A DNA stretch of 64,000 nucleotides from Lutimaribacter salitolerans (GCF_042677865.1 NZ_JBHUDD010000036.1:1-64000); one strand, 5' to 3'; counted from the stretch's first letter, positions 35,405-44,851 are shown. Notes: a model not told the origin generated them from the letters alone. Made by a program: numbers and translations.

Positions 35405-35416
35405 TTTGATATCAAA
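35405..35416. promoter_or_regulatory. Perfect palindrome in the marR/VOC divergent promoter
   Basis: TTTGATATCAAA is a perfect 12-bp inverted repeat ending 5 bp before the marR ATG and 48 bp from the VOC start. Its position between a MarR-type regulator and a divergent gene is that expected of an autoregulated operator. Confidence 0.65.
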
Positions 35417-35421
35417 ATAAC

Positions 35422-35874
35422 ATGACTGACGCAACCACCGATATTCTGCCCCTCGAAACCGTTCTGCACATCCGCGACACCTGCCTGTGTCTTGCGACGC
35501 AAAGGGCGGCGCGCAGGCTGGCCCGTCGTTTTGACACCGCGCTGCGCCCCTTTGGTCTGACAAATGGTCAGTTTTCGCTGATGGTCGCACTGAACCAGCC
35601 CGAACCGCCGCCCATCGGCCGGCTGGCACCCTTTCTTGGCATGGACCCCTCGACGCTGACCGCGGCGGTCAAGCCGCTGGCCCGCCGCGGTCTTCTGACG
35701 GTCGAGCCTGATTCCGCTGACCGCCGCGCGCGTCGGCTGCGCATCACGCCCGAGGGCGTGGCGTTGATGCGCGACGCGGTCGACGTCTGGCGTGCCACCC
35801 ATGCGGAACTTGATGCAGGGCTGGACGACGGCACATCAGCGGCGCTGCACCATGCGCTGGCGCAGATCAGCTAG
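35422..35874 (+). CDS. MarR-family transcriptional regulator
   Basis: 150-residue winged-helix protein. ALRPFGLTNGQFSLMVALNQ, PPIGRLAPFLGMDPSTLTAAVKPLARRGLL and DSADRRARRLRITPEG form the MarR DNA-binding helices and wing. There is no Shine-Dalgarno before the ATG at 35422; the palindrome nearly touches it, so the transcript may be leaderless. CLCLATQRAA near residue 20 has two Cys residues that could be redox-sensitive (speculation). Confidence 0.85.
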   Translation: MTDATTDILPLETVLHIRDTCLCLATQRAARRLARRFDTALRPFGLTNGQFSLMVALNQPEPPPIGRLAPFLGMDPSTLTAAVKPLARRGLLTVEPDSADRRARRLRITPEGVALMRDAVDVWRATHAELDAGLDDGTSAALHHALAQIS

Positions 35875-36014
35875 GCCGCGCACCGGATCGCCCAATTAAC
35901 AGGTTGTCCGCAATTTCATCGTGCAAACCGCGCCGCGCCCTGTCATCCGGCTTGCCAAGGGGCAGGGAAACCCTAGAATTTCCCGAAATCAACGACTTGG
36001 AAAGGGGCACTGGA

Positions 36015-37010
36015 ATGACATGGCTTGCATCCTCGGTCATGGGCCGGCGCGGCGTCGCGCAGGCCCGTGAAGGGGCACATCATCAACTGACGGAAGACGC
36101 GCAAGGGCAGTTCCACTATGTCTATGGCCCCTACGCCAGCCCCGTGATGACGATCGCCCCAGGCGACGTGGTCGCGGTGGAAACGCTGGATGCCTTCGGC
36201 GGCGCGGTCAAGACCGAGGACGACCTGCCATCCAAAGTGCTGAACATGCCTTTCGTGAACCCGCAGAACGGCCCCATCGCCGTGACCGGCGCGAAAAAGG
36301 GCGATGTGCTGGCGGTGCATATCAAAAGCCTGCTGCCACGCGGGCCGCAGCCTGCGGGCACCACGGCGCTGATTCCCGATTTCGGCGGGCTTGTCGCAAG
36401 CAGCCTGACGCATCTGAACGCCCCCATCACCGAACGCGTCAAGAAGATGGAGGTGACCCCCGATGGCGTGAAATTCTCGGACCGGATCACCCTGCCCTAC
36501 GAGCCCTTTGTGGGCACCATGGGCGTCAGCCCCGAGATCGAGGCGATCTCGTCGCTTGTGCCGGATTTCTACGGCGGCAACATGGACCTGCCCGATGTGG
36601 CCCCCGGCGCGGTGATCTATTTCCCGGTGCAGCGGGACGAGGCGTATTTCTATATCGGCGATTGCCACGGGCGGCAGGGCGATGGCGAGCTGTGCGGCGT
36701 GGCGGTGGAGATACCGGCCACGGTGACGGTGCAGATCGACCTGATCAAGGATTGGGCAATCCCCAGCGTGCGGCTGGAGACCGAGGATTTCATCATGTCC
36801 GTCGGCAGCGCCCGCCCGATGGAAGACGCCGCACGCATGGCTTACCGCGACCTGATCCGCTGGATGGTCGAGGATTACGGGTTCGAGGAGTCCGAGGCCT
36901 ATTTCCTGGCCACGCAGGCCGGAAAGATGCGCGTGGGCAACATGGTGGACCCCAAGTATTCGCTGGGCGCCTCGATGCTCAAGACCTACCTCGGCGGAAC
37001 GGGAGACTGA
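36015..37010 (+). CDS. Acetamidase/formamidase-family amidohydrolase (FmdA/AmdA)
   Basis: 331 residues from ATG 36015, preceded by AAAGGGG. HHQLTEDAQGQFHYVYGPYASPVMTIAPGDVV, GPIAVTGAKKGDVLAVHI and FYIGDCHGRQGDGELCGVAVE fit the FmdA_AmdA family. The known reaction is hydrolysis of formamide or acetamide to ammonia and the acid, in a metal-dependent manner. It is co-directional with the SDR 4 bp downstream. It lies close to an amide/urea-type ABC transporter operon on the other strand, which supports an amide-related role. The exact substrate is not determined. Confidence 0.82.
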   Translation: MTWLASSVMGRRGVAQAREGAHHQLTEDAQGQFHYVYGPYASPVMTIAPGDVVAVETLDAFGGAVKTEDDLPSKVLNMPFVNPQNGPIAVTGAKKGDVLAVHIKSLLPRGPQPAGTTALIPDFGGLVASSLTHLNAPITERVKKMEVTPDGVKFSDRITLPYEPFVGTMGVSPEIEAISSLVPDFYGGNMDLPDVAPGAVIYFPVQRDEAYFYIGDCHGRQGDGELCGVAVEIPATVTVQIDLIKDWAIPSVRLETEDFIMSVGSARPMEDAARMAYRDLIRWMVEDYGFEESEAYFLATQAGKMRVGNMVDPKYSLGASMLKTYLGGTGD

Positions 37011-37014
37011 AAAG

Positions 37015-37776
37015 ATGGATCTGGGATTGAAGGGCCTGCGCGTGCTGGTCACCGGCGGCACCAAGGGGATCGGCCTGCACTGTGCCGAGATTTTCGCCAG
37101 CGAAGGCGCGGCGGTCTCGGTCTGTGCACGCGACGCGAAAGGCGTGACCGCCACGACCGAAGCATTGAAGGACAAGGGCGCATCGGTCTTTGGCCGGGCG
37201 GTGGATGTGTCCAACGCCCATGCGCTGAAATCATGGGTGCAGGACAGCGCCGCCGCCTTGGGCGGCATCGACATCGTGGTGGCCAACGTGTCCGCGCTGG
37301 CCGTTGCGGATGATGAAGCCGCATGGCAGGCCGGATACGAGACGGACATGATGCATTCCGTCCGGCTGGTGAATGCCGCCATGCCGTGGCTGGAAAAATC
37401 CGATGCCGCCGCGATCACGCTGATCTCGTCCGTGTCGGGGCGCGAGGTCGATTTCACAGGGCCGGCCTATGGCGCGTTCAAGGCGGCGCTGGTGCATTAT
37501 GCGCAAGGGCTTGCGATGAAGCTGGCCCCCAAGGGCATCCGCGCCAACACCGTGTCGCCGGGCAACACCTATTTCGAAGGCGGCATCTGGCAGTCGATCG
37601 AACAGAACAACCCCGATCTGTTCCGCGAGGCGCTGGCGATGAACCCGATGGGCCGCATGGCCCGGCCCGACGAAATCGCGCGCGGCGTGGTGTTCCTGTC
37701 CTCGCCCGCATCCGGTTTCACCAGCGGCACCAATCTGGTGATCGACGGCGCGCTGACCAAGGGCGTGCAGCTTTAA
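37015..37776 (+). CDS. Short-chain dehydrogenase/reductase (SDR)
   Basis: 253 residues, classical SDR length. The NAD(P) motif TGGTKGIG is at about 14-21, NVSALAV replaces the usual NNAG, and a catalytic Ser lies in LISSVSG. PAYGAFKAAL provides the YxxxK pair, and the C-terminus TSGTNLVIDGALTKGVQL is typical. It is coupled to the acetamidase gene. The substrate is unknown; presumably it acts on a catabolic intermediate of the island. Confidence 0.85.
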   Translation: MDLGLKGLRVLVTGGTKGIGLHCAEIFASEGAAVSVCARDAKGVTATTEALKDKGASVFGRAVDVSNAHALKSWVQDSAAALGGIDIVVANVSALAVADDEAAWQAGYETDMMHSVRLVNAAMPWLEKSDAAAITLISSVSGREVDFTGPAYGAFKAALVHYAQGLAMKLAPKGIRANTVSPGNTYFEGGIWQSIEQNNPDLFREALAMNPMGRMARPDEIARGVVFLSSPASGFTSGTNLVIDGALTKGVQL

Positions 37777-38073
37777 CTAGAGCTCGAATGCTTCCGGCCC
37801 TGTCACCACGGTGGCAGTGCCATCCAGCAGATCACCCGCCTCGGCAAAGAAGCCTTGTGATCCGGCCCCGTTGTTATGGCGGTCCATCGCGGCACGGTCG
37901 GTGAACCGCTCGTGCGTGACAAAGACGCAAGGATCGTCGGCGGATCGGGTGACAAAGAAGCCGATGGTCTCGGGTTCATGCGCGCGCACATACGCCCCGA
38001 CCTTGAGCAGTGCCGCCTTCACGGCCTCTTCCTGCCCCGGTTTGGCACGCAGGATCGCAGTCAGGGTGAACAT
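37777..38073 (-). CDS. Antibiotic-biosynthesis-monooxygenase (ABM) domain protein
   Basis: 98 residues, dimeric alpha/beta-barrel family. MFTLTAILRAKPGQEEAVKAALLKV and FVTHERFTDRAAMDRHNNG are the ABM/YgiN pattern. Such proteins can be cofactor-free monooxygenases or quinol-modifying enzymes. It is the last gene of the minus-strand run that begins with the binding protein at 46.2 kb, and its stop abuts the SDR stop. Confidence 0.8.
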   Translation of the reverse strand: MFTLTAILRAKPGQEEAVKAALLKVGAYVRAHEPETIGFFVTRSADDPCVFVTHERFTDRAAMDRHNNGAGSQGFFAEAGDLLDGTATVVTGPEAFEL

Positions 38074-38092
38074 CGGCAGCGTCCTTTCCGGT

Positions 38093-39805
38093 TCATTCCG
38101 TCAGCCCCAGGTCGGTCATCATCGCCTCGCGCATCACGAATTTCTGCGGCTTGCCGGTGGCGGTCATCGGCATCTCGGCCACGAAACGGATGTGGCGCGG
38201 TATCTTGTAATGGGCGATCTTGCCCTTGCACCAGTCGCGCAAGGCGTCGGCCGTCATCTGCGCTCCGGGCCGCAGGATCGCCCACATCGCCACCTCCTCT
38301 CCGTATTTCGGATCGGGCAGGCCAAAGACCTGCGCCTGCGCGATGTCGGGGTGGGTGGTCAGGAATTCCTCAACCTCGGCGGGATAGATATTCTCGCCAC
38401 CCCGGATCAGCATATCCTTGGACCGGCCCGTGATCCGGCAATAGCCCTGCGCATCAATGGTGGCCAGGTCGCCGGTGTGCATCCATCCACCACGCAGGGC
38501 CTCGGCGGTGCGGTCGGGGTCGTTCCAGTAGCCTTTCATCACCAGATAACCGCGTGTCAGCAATTCGCCCTGCTGACCAACCGGCAGGGTGCGCCCCTGG
38601 TCATCGACAACCTTGCATTCGACATGGGGCTGGATGCGCCCGACGGTCGACACGCGCCGGTCCACCGGATCATCCACCGCCGACTGGAACGAGATCGGGC
38701 TGGTTTCCGTCATGCCATAGCCGATGGTGATCTGGTCGCAGTGCATCCTTTCGATCACCCGGCGCATCAGCGGTTCGGGGCACGGTGCGCCCGCCATGAT
38801 GCCGGTGCGCAAGGAGCGCATGTCGAAGCTTTGAAATTCCGGGTGATCCAGCATCGCCTGAAACATCGTCGGCACGCCATGCAGGGCGGCGCAACCCTCG
38901 GCGTCGATGGCGGCAAGGGTGTCGCGGGCATCGAAGGCCTCGCCGGGGATGACTATGCGCGCGCCATAGGCACAGGCCGCCAGATTGCCCAGCACCATGC
39001 CGAAACAGTGATAGAACGGCACCGGGATGCACAGCCCCTCGCCCGGTTGCAGGCGCATGCAACGGGCGGTCGAAATCGCATTGTTCACGATGTTGCGGTG
39101 GCTGAGGGTGGCTCCCTTGGGGGCGCCCGTGGTGCCGCTGGTAAACTGGATGTTGATTGCATCATCGGGGTGCAGGCTGGCACTGATCGCGTCCAGCCGG
39201 GTGCGCACCGCGCGGTTGCCCCGCTCCATCAGGTCTTCGAATGCCAGCGCCCCGGCGCGCGGGTTTGGCCCAAGCTGCACCACCGCGCGCAGCGACGGCA
39301 GGCGCGCGGCACGCAACCGGCCCGGCGGGCAGGTCGCCATTTCGGGGGCCAGTTCGGTCAGCATCGCCATGTAGTCCGACGATTTGAACTGTGGCGCGAC
39401 GATCAGCGCCGAGACACCGACCTTGTTCAGCGCATAGTCCAGCTCGGACGTGCGATAGGCCGGGTTGATGTTCACAAGGATCGCGCCGATCCGGGCCGTG
39501 GCAAACTGCGCCAGCAGCCATTCGGGCCGGTTGGGCGCCCAGATGCCCACGCGGTCGCCCTTGTAGACCCCGATCGACAGCAGCCCCGCCGCCAACCGGT
39601 CGATCAGGCGGGCAAACTCGGCATAGCTCCATCGATCGCCGGTCTGCCGGAACACTGCCGCCGTGCGCGTGCCGTGACGGCGGACAACTTCGGCCAGAAA
39701 ACCCGGGATCGTCGCATCAATCAACGGACGGTCGGTGGATCCCGCCACGTGCGACAGCCCGTTTGCGGGGCGGATGCCCGGCCGCGATGTGATCCTTGCC
39801 GACAT
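38093..39805 (-). CDS. Acyl-CoA synthetase (AMP-binding superfamily)
   Basis: 570 residues. Adenylation motifs are INIQFTSGTTGAPKGATLSH, IGYGMTETSP and GGWMHTGDLATIDAQGYCRITGRSKDM (written in parts). A C-terminal catalytic Lys sits in MTATGKPQKF. The enzyme activates a carboxylic acid with ATP and CoA. It lies 15 bp after the amidase-fusion gene and precedes the ABM gene, so it probably activates the acid released from the imported amide. It resembles medium-chain or FadK-like ligases; acid specificity is not readable. Confidence 0.88.
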   Translation of the reverse strand: MSARITSRPGIRPANGLSHVAGSTDRPLIDATIPGFLAEVVRRHGTRTAAVFRQTGDRWSYAEFARLIDRLAAGLLSIGVYKGDRVGIWAPNRPEWLLAQFATARIGAILVNINPAYRTSELDYALNKVGVSALIVAPQFKSSDYMAMLTELAPEMATCPPGRLRAARLPSLRAVVQLGPNPRAGALAFEDLMERGNRAVRTRLDAISASLHPDDAINIQFTSGTTGAPKGATLSHRNIVNNAISTARCMRLQPGEGLCIPVPFYHCFGMVLGNLAACAYGARIVIPGEAFDARDTLAAIDAEGCAALHGVPTMFQAMLDHPEFQSFDMRSLRTGIMAGAPCPEPLMRRVIERMHCDQITIGYGMTETSPISFQSAVDDPVDRRVSTVGRIQPHVECKVVDDQGRTLPVGQQGELLTRGYLVMKGYWNDPDRTAEALRGGWMHTGDLATIDAQGYCRITGRSKDMLIRGGENIYPAEVEEFLTTHPDIAQAQVFGLPDPKYGEEVAMWAILRPGAQMTADALRDWCKGKIAHYKIPRHIRFVAEMPMTATGKPQKFVMREAMMTDLGLTE

Positions 39806-39820
39806 GCCCCCTCGCCTTCC

Positions 39821-42220
39821 CTACATCGTCCGCCAGTCGCCTGCCTGTTCGAACGCGCCCGCCGCCCGGTAGATCGTGCTTTCGTCATACCGCCGTCCGA
39901 TCAGTTGCAAACCGATGGGCAGGCCGTCGGACATCCCGCAGGGGATCGACATGGCCGGATGGCCCGTCACGTCAAAGGGCGATGTGTTGGGCAGCATCTC
40001 GAACGCGCGCTGCGTCCACAGCGCAAGTGGGCTGTCGGCGGGCGGCAGCGGCGTGGCCTTCATCGGGGTGGTGGGCATCAGCAGCAGGTCATAGGATGCC
40101 AGCACCTTGTTGTATTCCTCGCGCAGTTGCCGGGCCAGGTTCTGCGCCTTGGCGTAATACCGCCCGCGCGTGTGTTTCAGGTGATACTGCCCAACGAACA
40201 TCGAGATCTTGAGCGTATCCGACAACTCGTCCGCGCGGCTGCGCCAGTTGGAATGATGATCCAGCAACGACGTTGTATACAGCCCCTCCCACCCGGTGCC
40301 AAAGCCGTTGCCCAGCATCATCTGGTTGGTCAGCCCCTCAAGCCCGATGGGGGTCCAGATCGCCGGGCCGTGCAGGTGCCAGGGGATCGAGATGTCATCG
40401 ACGGCGGCCCCCAGACGGCGGAACATCTCGGCCCCCGCCCGCACCGAAGCATCGACATCCGCCTCGGATTGCGGATGGCCGAAACCCTCCTTGACCACCC
40501 CGATCCGCAGGCCCGAAACACCCCGGTTGACCGCAGCGGTGTATTTGTCGGTCACCACATCATACTGGCGCGGATCCAGCCCGTCGGCGCCCGCAATCAC
40601 CTCAAGCATCAGGGCGTTGTCCATCACGGTCTGGGTCATCGGGCCCGCGTGGTCGATGGTGTTCTCGATCGGCATGATGCCGGAATAGGGCACAAGCCCA
40701 TGCGTGCCCTTCATCCCGTAGACGCCACAGAACGAGGCCGGCATGCGGATCGAGCCGCCCTGATCGCCACCGATGGCCATATCCACCAGCCCCGCCCCCA
40801 CCAGCGCGCCCGACCCCGAGGATGAGCCGCCCGCCGAAAACCCGTGCTTGTGCGGGTTGTGCACTGGCCCGGTGGCATTGGTGTGGCTGCCGCCGGACAG
40901 GCAGAAGTACTCGCAATGCGCCTTGCCCACGATGGTGGCCCCCGCATCCAGCAGCCGGGTGACGACCGTGGCATCCAGATCGGGGGTATACCCCTTGAGC
41001 GTGGCCGCGCCGTTCATCATCGGCACACCGGCAAGGCAGACGTTGTCCTTGAGCGCAACGGTCCGCCCCAGCAGCGGGCCGCGCGGCGCGCCCTTGATTT
41101 CGGTTTTCACATACCAGGCGTTCATCGGGTTTTCTTCGGTCGTGGGCCGGTGACCCGAGGTGCGCGGATAGAGCACCGGCGGCAGGTAGTCGGGCAGTGA
41201 ATCCACGATGTCATAGGCATCCAGCGTGCCCTGCATCACGTCCAGAAACTCCTGCACGCGGGCGTCGGACATGTTCATGCCCAGCTCGGAAACGATGTCT
41301 TTCATCTGCGAATGGGTGGGGCGCTGGACGGTCATGTAGGACATCCTTTCTTGCAACGGTGCCGGTGCGGCGGACCTTGGGTCTTGTTTCGGCATGGGGC
41401 CGTTTGCGGCACTGGCCGGGGCCCTGGGGGCGGCCTGGGCGGCCGGTGGCCTGTCGGTCTTGAGCGCGGCCACGACATTTGGCATCGGCTTCGCCGCGCC
41501 ACCACTGCCCGCACCAAAGCCGGTGAATTCCTCGATCAGGGCGGGGTCTGCGGCCTCGGAGCCCGACACCTCGCCCATGATGCGGCCCTTCTGGATCAGC
41601 AGCACGCGATCCGACAGCGCGGTGATGAAATCAAGGCTCTGTTCGACCAGCACGATGCTGACGCCCTCGCGGCGGTTCAGCTCTTTCAGCAGGTCGATGA
41701 TCTCGTCGATGATCGAGGGCTGGATGCCCTCGGTCGGCTCGTCCAGCAGGATCAGGTCAGGCTCGGACACCAGACAACGGGCCAGCGCCAGCAACTGCTG
41801 CTCGCCGCCCGACAGCGCCCCGCCGTCACGATCCAGCAGGCGTTCCAGACGCGGGAAATCCGCCATCACGCGGTCGATCGCCGCGTCCTCGTCCAGATCA
41901 TGCGCGGCGACACCCATGCGCAGATTGTCACGCACGCTGAGGGTGGGAAAGATCCCCCTGCCCTGCGGCACATAGCCGACGCCAAGCTGCGCCCGGCCCG
42001 ATGACCGCAGCCGACCCATGTCCTGCCCGTCGAACATCATGCTGCCGCCAGATGCCGGGATAATGCCCATCAGGGTTTTCAACAGGGTCGATTTTCCCAT
42101 GCCGTTGTGGCCCAGCACGCCCAGGATCTCGCCCTCGGAGACGCTCAGGTCGATCCCGTGCAGCACCGGCACCCGGCCATAGCCCGCGCGCAGGCCCGAT
42201 ACTTTCAAAAGCGTGCTCAT
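39821..42220 (-). CDS. Fusion: LivF/UrtE-type ABC ATPase + amidase-signature amidase
   Basis: One 799-residue frame holds two complete domains. Residues 1-235 are a LivF/UrtE ATPase: Walker A GHNGMGKST 37-45, signature LSGGE 136-140, Walker B LILLDEP 156-162. A Pro/Ala-rich linker spans about 236-291. Residues 293-799 are an amidase-signature enzyme (SELGMNMSDARVQEFLDVM..., NAWYVKTEIKGAP) like nitrile-associated and short-chain amidases. The triad Lys391, cis-Ser466, Ser490 has the 75- and 24-residue spacing of GatA-type amidases. It overlaps the UrtD-like gene by 4 bp. AAAGGA before Met296 (ATG 41335) could also allow a separate amidase product. Confidence 0.85.
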   Translation of the reverse strand: MSTLLKVSGLRAGYGRVPVLHGIDLSVSEGEILGVLGHNGMGKSTLLKTLMGIIPASGGSMMFDGQDMGRLRSSGRAQLGVGYVPQGRGIFPTLSVRDNLRMGVAAHDLDEDAAIDRVMADFPRLERLLDRDGGALSGGEQQLLALARCLVSEPDLILLDEPTEGIQPSIIDEIIDLLKELNRREGVSIVLVEQSLDFITALSDRVLLIQKGRIMGEVSGSEAADPALIEEFTGFGAGSGGAAKPMPNVVAALKTDRPPAAQAAPRAPASAANGPMPKQDPRSAAPAPLQERMSYMTVQRPTHSQMKDIVSELGMNMSDARVQEFLDVMQGTLDAYDIVDSLPDYLPPVLYPRTSGHRPTTEENPMNAWYVKTEIKGAPRGPLLGRTVALKDNVCLAGVPMMNGAATLKGYTPDLDATVVTRLLDAGATIVGKAHCEYFCLSGGSHTNATGPVHNPHKHGFSAGGSSSGSGALVGAGLVDMAIGGDQGGSIRMPASFCGVYGMKGTHGLVPYSGIMPIENTIDHAGPMTQTVMDNALMLEVIAGADGLDPRQYDVVTDKYTAAVNRGVSGLRIGVVKEGFGHPQSEADVDASVRAGAEMFRRLGAAVDDISIPWHLHGPAIWTPIGLEGLTNQMMLGNGFGTGWEGLYTTSLLDHHSNWRSRADELSDTLKISMFVGQYHLKHTRGRYYAKAQNLARQLREEYNKVLASYDLLLMPTTPMKATPLPPADSPLALWTQRAFEMLPNTSPFDVTGHPAMSIPCGMSDGLPIGLQLIGRRYDESTIYRAAGAFEQAGDWRTM

Positions 42221-42945
42221 GCGCGATGCCCCAGGTAAACTTCGCGCGCGCGCTTGTCCGCCGAAATGGCGTCCATCGTGTCCTCCATCAGGATGCCGCC
42301 TTCGTGGAACAGCGTGACTGTCTGCGAAATCATGCGGATGAACTGCATGTCATGCTCCACCACGATCAGGGCCGAGGTCTTGTTGATCTCTTCGATCAGC
42401 TCGGCGGTGCGGAACGTTTCCTCGTGCGTCATGCCGGCAGCGGGTTCATCCAGCAGCACCAGCCACGGTTCCGCCGCGACGACCATGCCAAGTTCGACCC
42501 ACTGGCGCTGCCCGTGGGCCAGACGGCCCAGTTGCATCCGGCGGATGTCGCCCAGGCGCAGCCGCTCGATCGTTTCGGCGGTGACGCTGCGCGCGCGGCG
42601 GTCGTCATGCCAGCGGCGGGCAGACACCCAGATGTTTTCCTCGGCGCTCAGACCGTCAAAGACGTTTGGCACCTGCGTCTTGATGCCCACGCCCAGGCTG
42701 GCGACCTGAAACGGCTCGGCCCCGGTCATGGCCTGTCCCCGGATCATCACCTCGCCCGCCGTGGGGGTCAGCTGCCCGGTGAGGCATTTGAAGAATGTCG
42801 ACTTGCCCGCCCCGTTCGGCCCGATCAGGCAGCGCAATTCGCGGTCGAACAGGGTGAAATCCACCTGATCCACCGCCCGCACGCCGCCGAAATGCATGCA
42901 CAGGCCCCGGGTTTCGACAACCACATCTCCGCGTTGGCGGCTCAT
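42217..42945 (-). CDS. Urea/amide-type ABC transporter ATPase (UrtD/LivG-like)
   Basis: 242 residues. Walker A GPNGAGKST near residues 39-47. The unusual signature LAHGQRQWVELGM and Walker B WLVLLDEPAAGMTHEE are those of UrtD rather than ordinary LivG. It overlaps both neighbours by 4 bp. It would form the ATPase pair with the fusion protein downstream. Confidence 0.88.
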   Translation of the reverse strand: MSRQRGDVVVETRGLCMHFGGVRAVDQVDFTLFDRELRCLIGPNGAGKSTFFKCLTGQLTPTAGEVMIRGQAMTGAEPFQVASLGVGIKTQVPNVFDGLSAEENIWVSARRWHDDRRARSVTAETIERLRLGDIRRMQLGRLAHGQRQWVELGMVVAAEPWLVLLDEPAAGMTHEETFRTAELIEEINKTSALIVVEHDMQFIRMISQTVTLFHEGGILMEDTMDAISADKRAREVYLGHRA

Positions 42946-43985
42946 TCCGTGCCCTCCGCTCTGGCGGCCCGACGGCGGCGCGTGCGCGTCGGGTTTTTTT
43001 TGCGGCGCGCGTTTACCCAGTCGATCACCGTGGGCGCGACGCCCTTGGGCACCAGCAGCACGAACACGATCAGGATCGCGCCCAGCACCAGGTTGTTGTT
43101 GAACAGGCTTTGCCCGCCCAGGGCCGAAGTCAGGTAGAACAGCGCAAAGGTCGCCCCGATCGGACCGATCAGCGTGCCGCGCCCGCCGACGATCACCCAG
43201 ATGATCGTCAGCGCAGCGTTGTACAGGCTGAACACATCCGGCGTGATCCGCCCCACCCCGTTGCAGAACAGCACGCCCCCGATGGCGGCGATGCCTGCCC
43301 CGATGGTGAAGATGCCCAGCTTGTAAAGGCGCGAGTCATAGCCCAGCAGTTCCGCACGCAGCTCGTTTTCACGGATGGCGACGCAGACGCGCCCGAACTT
43401 GGTGTTCACCAGCCAGCCGGTGAAAAGGTAACACAGGATCAGCGCGGCCATCGCGACGTAGAACACATGCTCGGGGAACAGAAAGCTGCGCGCGTCCCAC
43501 GGCAGGTTGATGGGCGGTGATGACACCCCGTTGAATCCGCCCAGCAGCGCATTGCCGATCTTGTACTCCGGCCCCGAGGTGCGGCGGATCAGCGAAAAGA
43601 AGATCAGCGTCACGGTCAGGGTGATCACGCCCAGATATACATCCGACACCCGCCCGAAAAAGATGAAATACCCCAGCGCGGCGGCAAAGGCCGAGGTGAC
43701 CAGCACCGCCATCAGGATCGCCCAGGTCGAGCCACCGAAATTGATGGCCGAGATCGTGTAGACATAGGCCCCCAACCCGAAGAACGCGACCTGACCAAAG
43801 CACAGGATACCGCCATAGCCCCAGACCAGCGCGAGGCTGAGCGCCAGCACCGCAAGTGCTATGGCCGTTGTCAGGTTGATGATGGTGAACAGTTGCAGCA
43901 CCTGGGGTGCGGCGAACATGAACACCACGCCCAGCAGGGCATAAACAAAGGTGGGGCGCATCTGGCGCAACATGCCGCCGTTCAT
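42942..43985 (-). CDS. Urea/amide-type ABC transporter permease (UrtC/LivM-like)
   Basis: 347-residue inner-membrane permease with about nine hydrophobic segments. GYGGILCFGQVAFFGLGAYVYTI is the LivM/UrtC signature loop, and ENELRAELLGYDSRLYKLGIFTIGAGIA the later cytoplasmic helix that contacts the ATPase. A basic Arg/Lys-rich C-tail follows. It overlaps its neighbours by 4 bp. Confidence 0.87.
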   Translation of the reverse strand: MNGGMLRQMRPTFVYALLGVVFMFAAPQVLQLFTIINLTTAIALAVLALSLALVWGYGGILCFGQVAFFGLGAYVYTISAINFGGSTWAILMAVLVTSAFAAALGYFIFFGRVSDVYLGVITLTVTLIFFSLIRRTSGPEYKIGNALLGGFNGVSSPPINLPWDARSFLFPEHVFYVAMAALILCYLFTGWLVNTKFGRVCVAIRENELRAELLGYDSRLYKLGIFTIGAGIAAIGGVLFCNGVGRITPDVFSLYNAALTIIWVIVGGRGTLIGPIGATFALFYLTSALGGQSLFNNNLVLGAILIVFVLLVPKGVAPTVIDWVNARRKKNPTRTRRRRAARAEGTE

Positions 43986-44851
43986 AGCGATTTCCGGAAA
44001 AAGCGGCCGGTGATCCCGCGCGGCATCAGGCGCAGCAACACGATGGCGGCCAGCAGCAGCGCGATCTCGCCAAAGGTCGATCCCGCGATGAACGAGAATA
44101 TGCCGTTCAGCCCGCCCAGCAGCACCGACCCCGCGGCAGTGCCCGCAAGGATGGCCGATCCGCCCGAGATGACGGTGATGAAGGCCTTGGCGATATACGT
44201 GGCCCCGATCGTGGGCAGCACCCCGGTCATCGGTGCCAGCAACCCGCCTGCAAGGCCGGATACAGCGGCCCCCAGACCAAAGGTGATCATGTAGATGCGG
44301 CTGGTGGACACGCCCAGCGACGAGGCCATTTCGGCATTCTGCATCGTGCCGCGCGCCAGCAGGCCCAGCTTGGTAAAGCGCAGCGTCAGCCAGACCGCGA
44401 ACAGCAGCGCGATGGTGATCCCGATCAGGAACAGCTCATACCCCGAGGCGGAATAGTCACCGAACCGCAGGACGCCAAGCGGCGGCGAGACGGTGGTGGC
44501 GGTCGACGCGCCAAAGATCGAGGTGACAATCCCCACCAGCAGCAGCGACAGCCCCCAGGTGGCCAGCAGCGTGTCGACCATCCGGCCATAGAGCCAGCGG
44601 ATCAGCAGCCGTTCGACGATCACGCCGATGATGCCCACGACCAGCGGCGCAAGGATCAGCATCGCAACCCAGATATTCACCCCGGCATTGGTCGCCACGA
44701 CGACCGTGTAGCCGCCCAGCATCAGAAATTCGCCATGCGCAAGGTTGATCACCCGCATCATGCCAAAGATGATCGCAAGACCAAGGCTGATCAGGGCCAG
44801 GTTCGCGATGACATAGGCCAGTTGCAGGCCGATCGCAGCCACGAGATCCAA
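43982..44851 (-). CDS. Urea/amide-type ABC transporter permease (UrtB/LivH-like)
   Basis: 289 residues, eight or so membrane segments. IIFGMMRVINLAHGEFLMLGGY is the LivH/UrtB signature near residue 30. RGTMQNAEMASSLGVSTSRIYMITFGLGAA is the ATPase-docking region. It is the first permease after the binding protein, from which it is separated by a 119-bp hairpin-containing gap. Confidence 0.87.
   Translation of the reverse strand: MDLVAAIGLQLAYVIANLALISLGLAIIFGMMRVINLAHGEFLMLGGYTVVVATNAGVNIWVAMLILAPLVVGIIGVIVERLLIRWLYGRMVDTLLATWGLSLLLVGIVTSIFGASTATTVSPPLGVLRFGDYSASGYELFLIGITIALLFAVWLTLRFTKLGLLARGTMQNAEMASSLGVSTSRIYMITFGLGAAVSGLAGGLLAPMTGVLPTIGATYIAKAFITVISGGSAILAGTAAGSVLLGGLNGIFSFIAGSTFGEIALLLAAIVLLRLMPRGITGRFFRKSL

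Noticed and set aside
37811..40825. 1,004-codon open frame on the plus strand
   Set aside because: Shadow of the ABM, acyl-CoA ligase and amidase-fusion genes.
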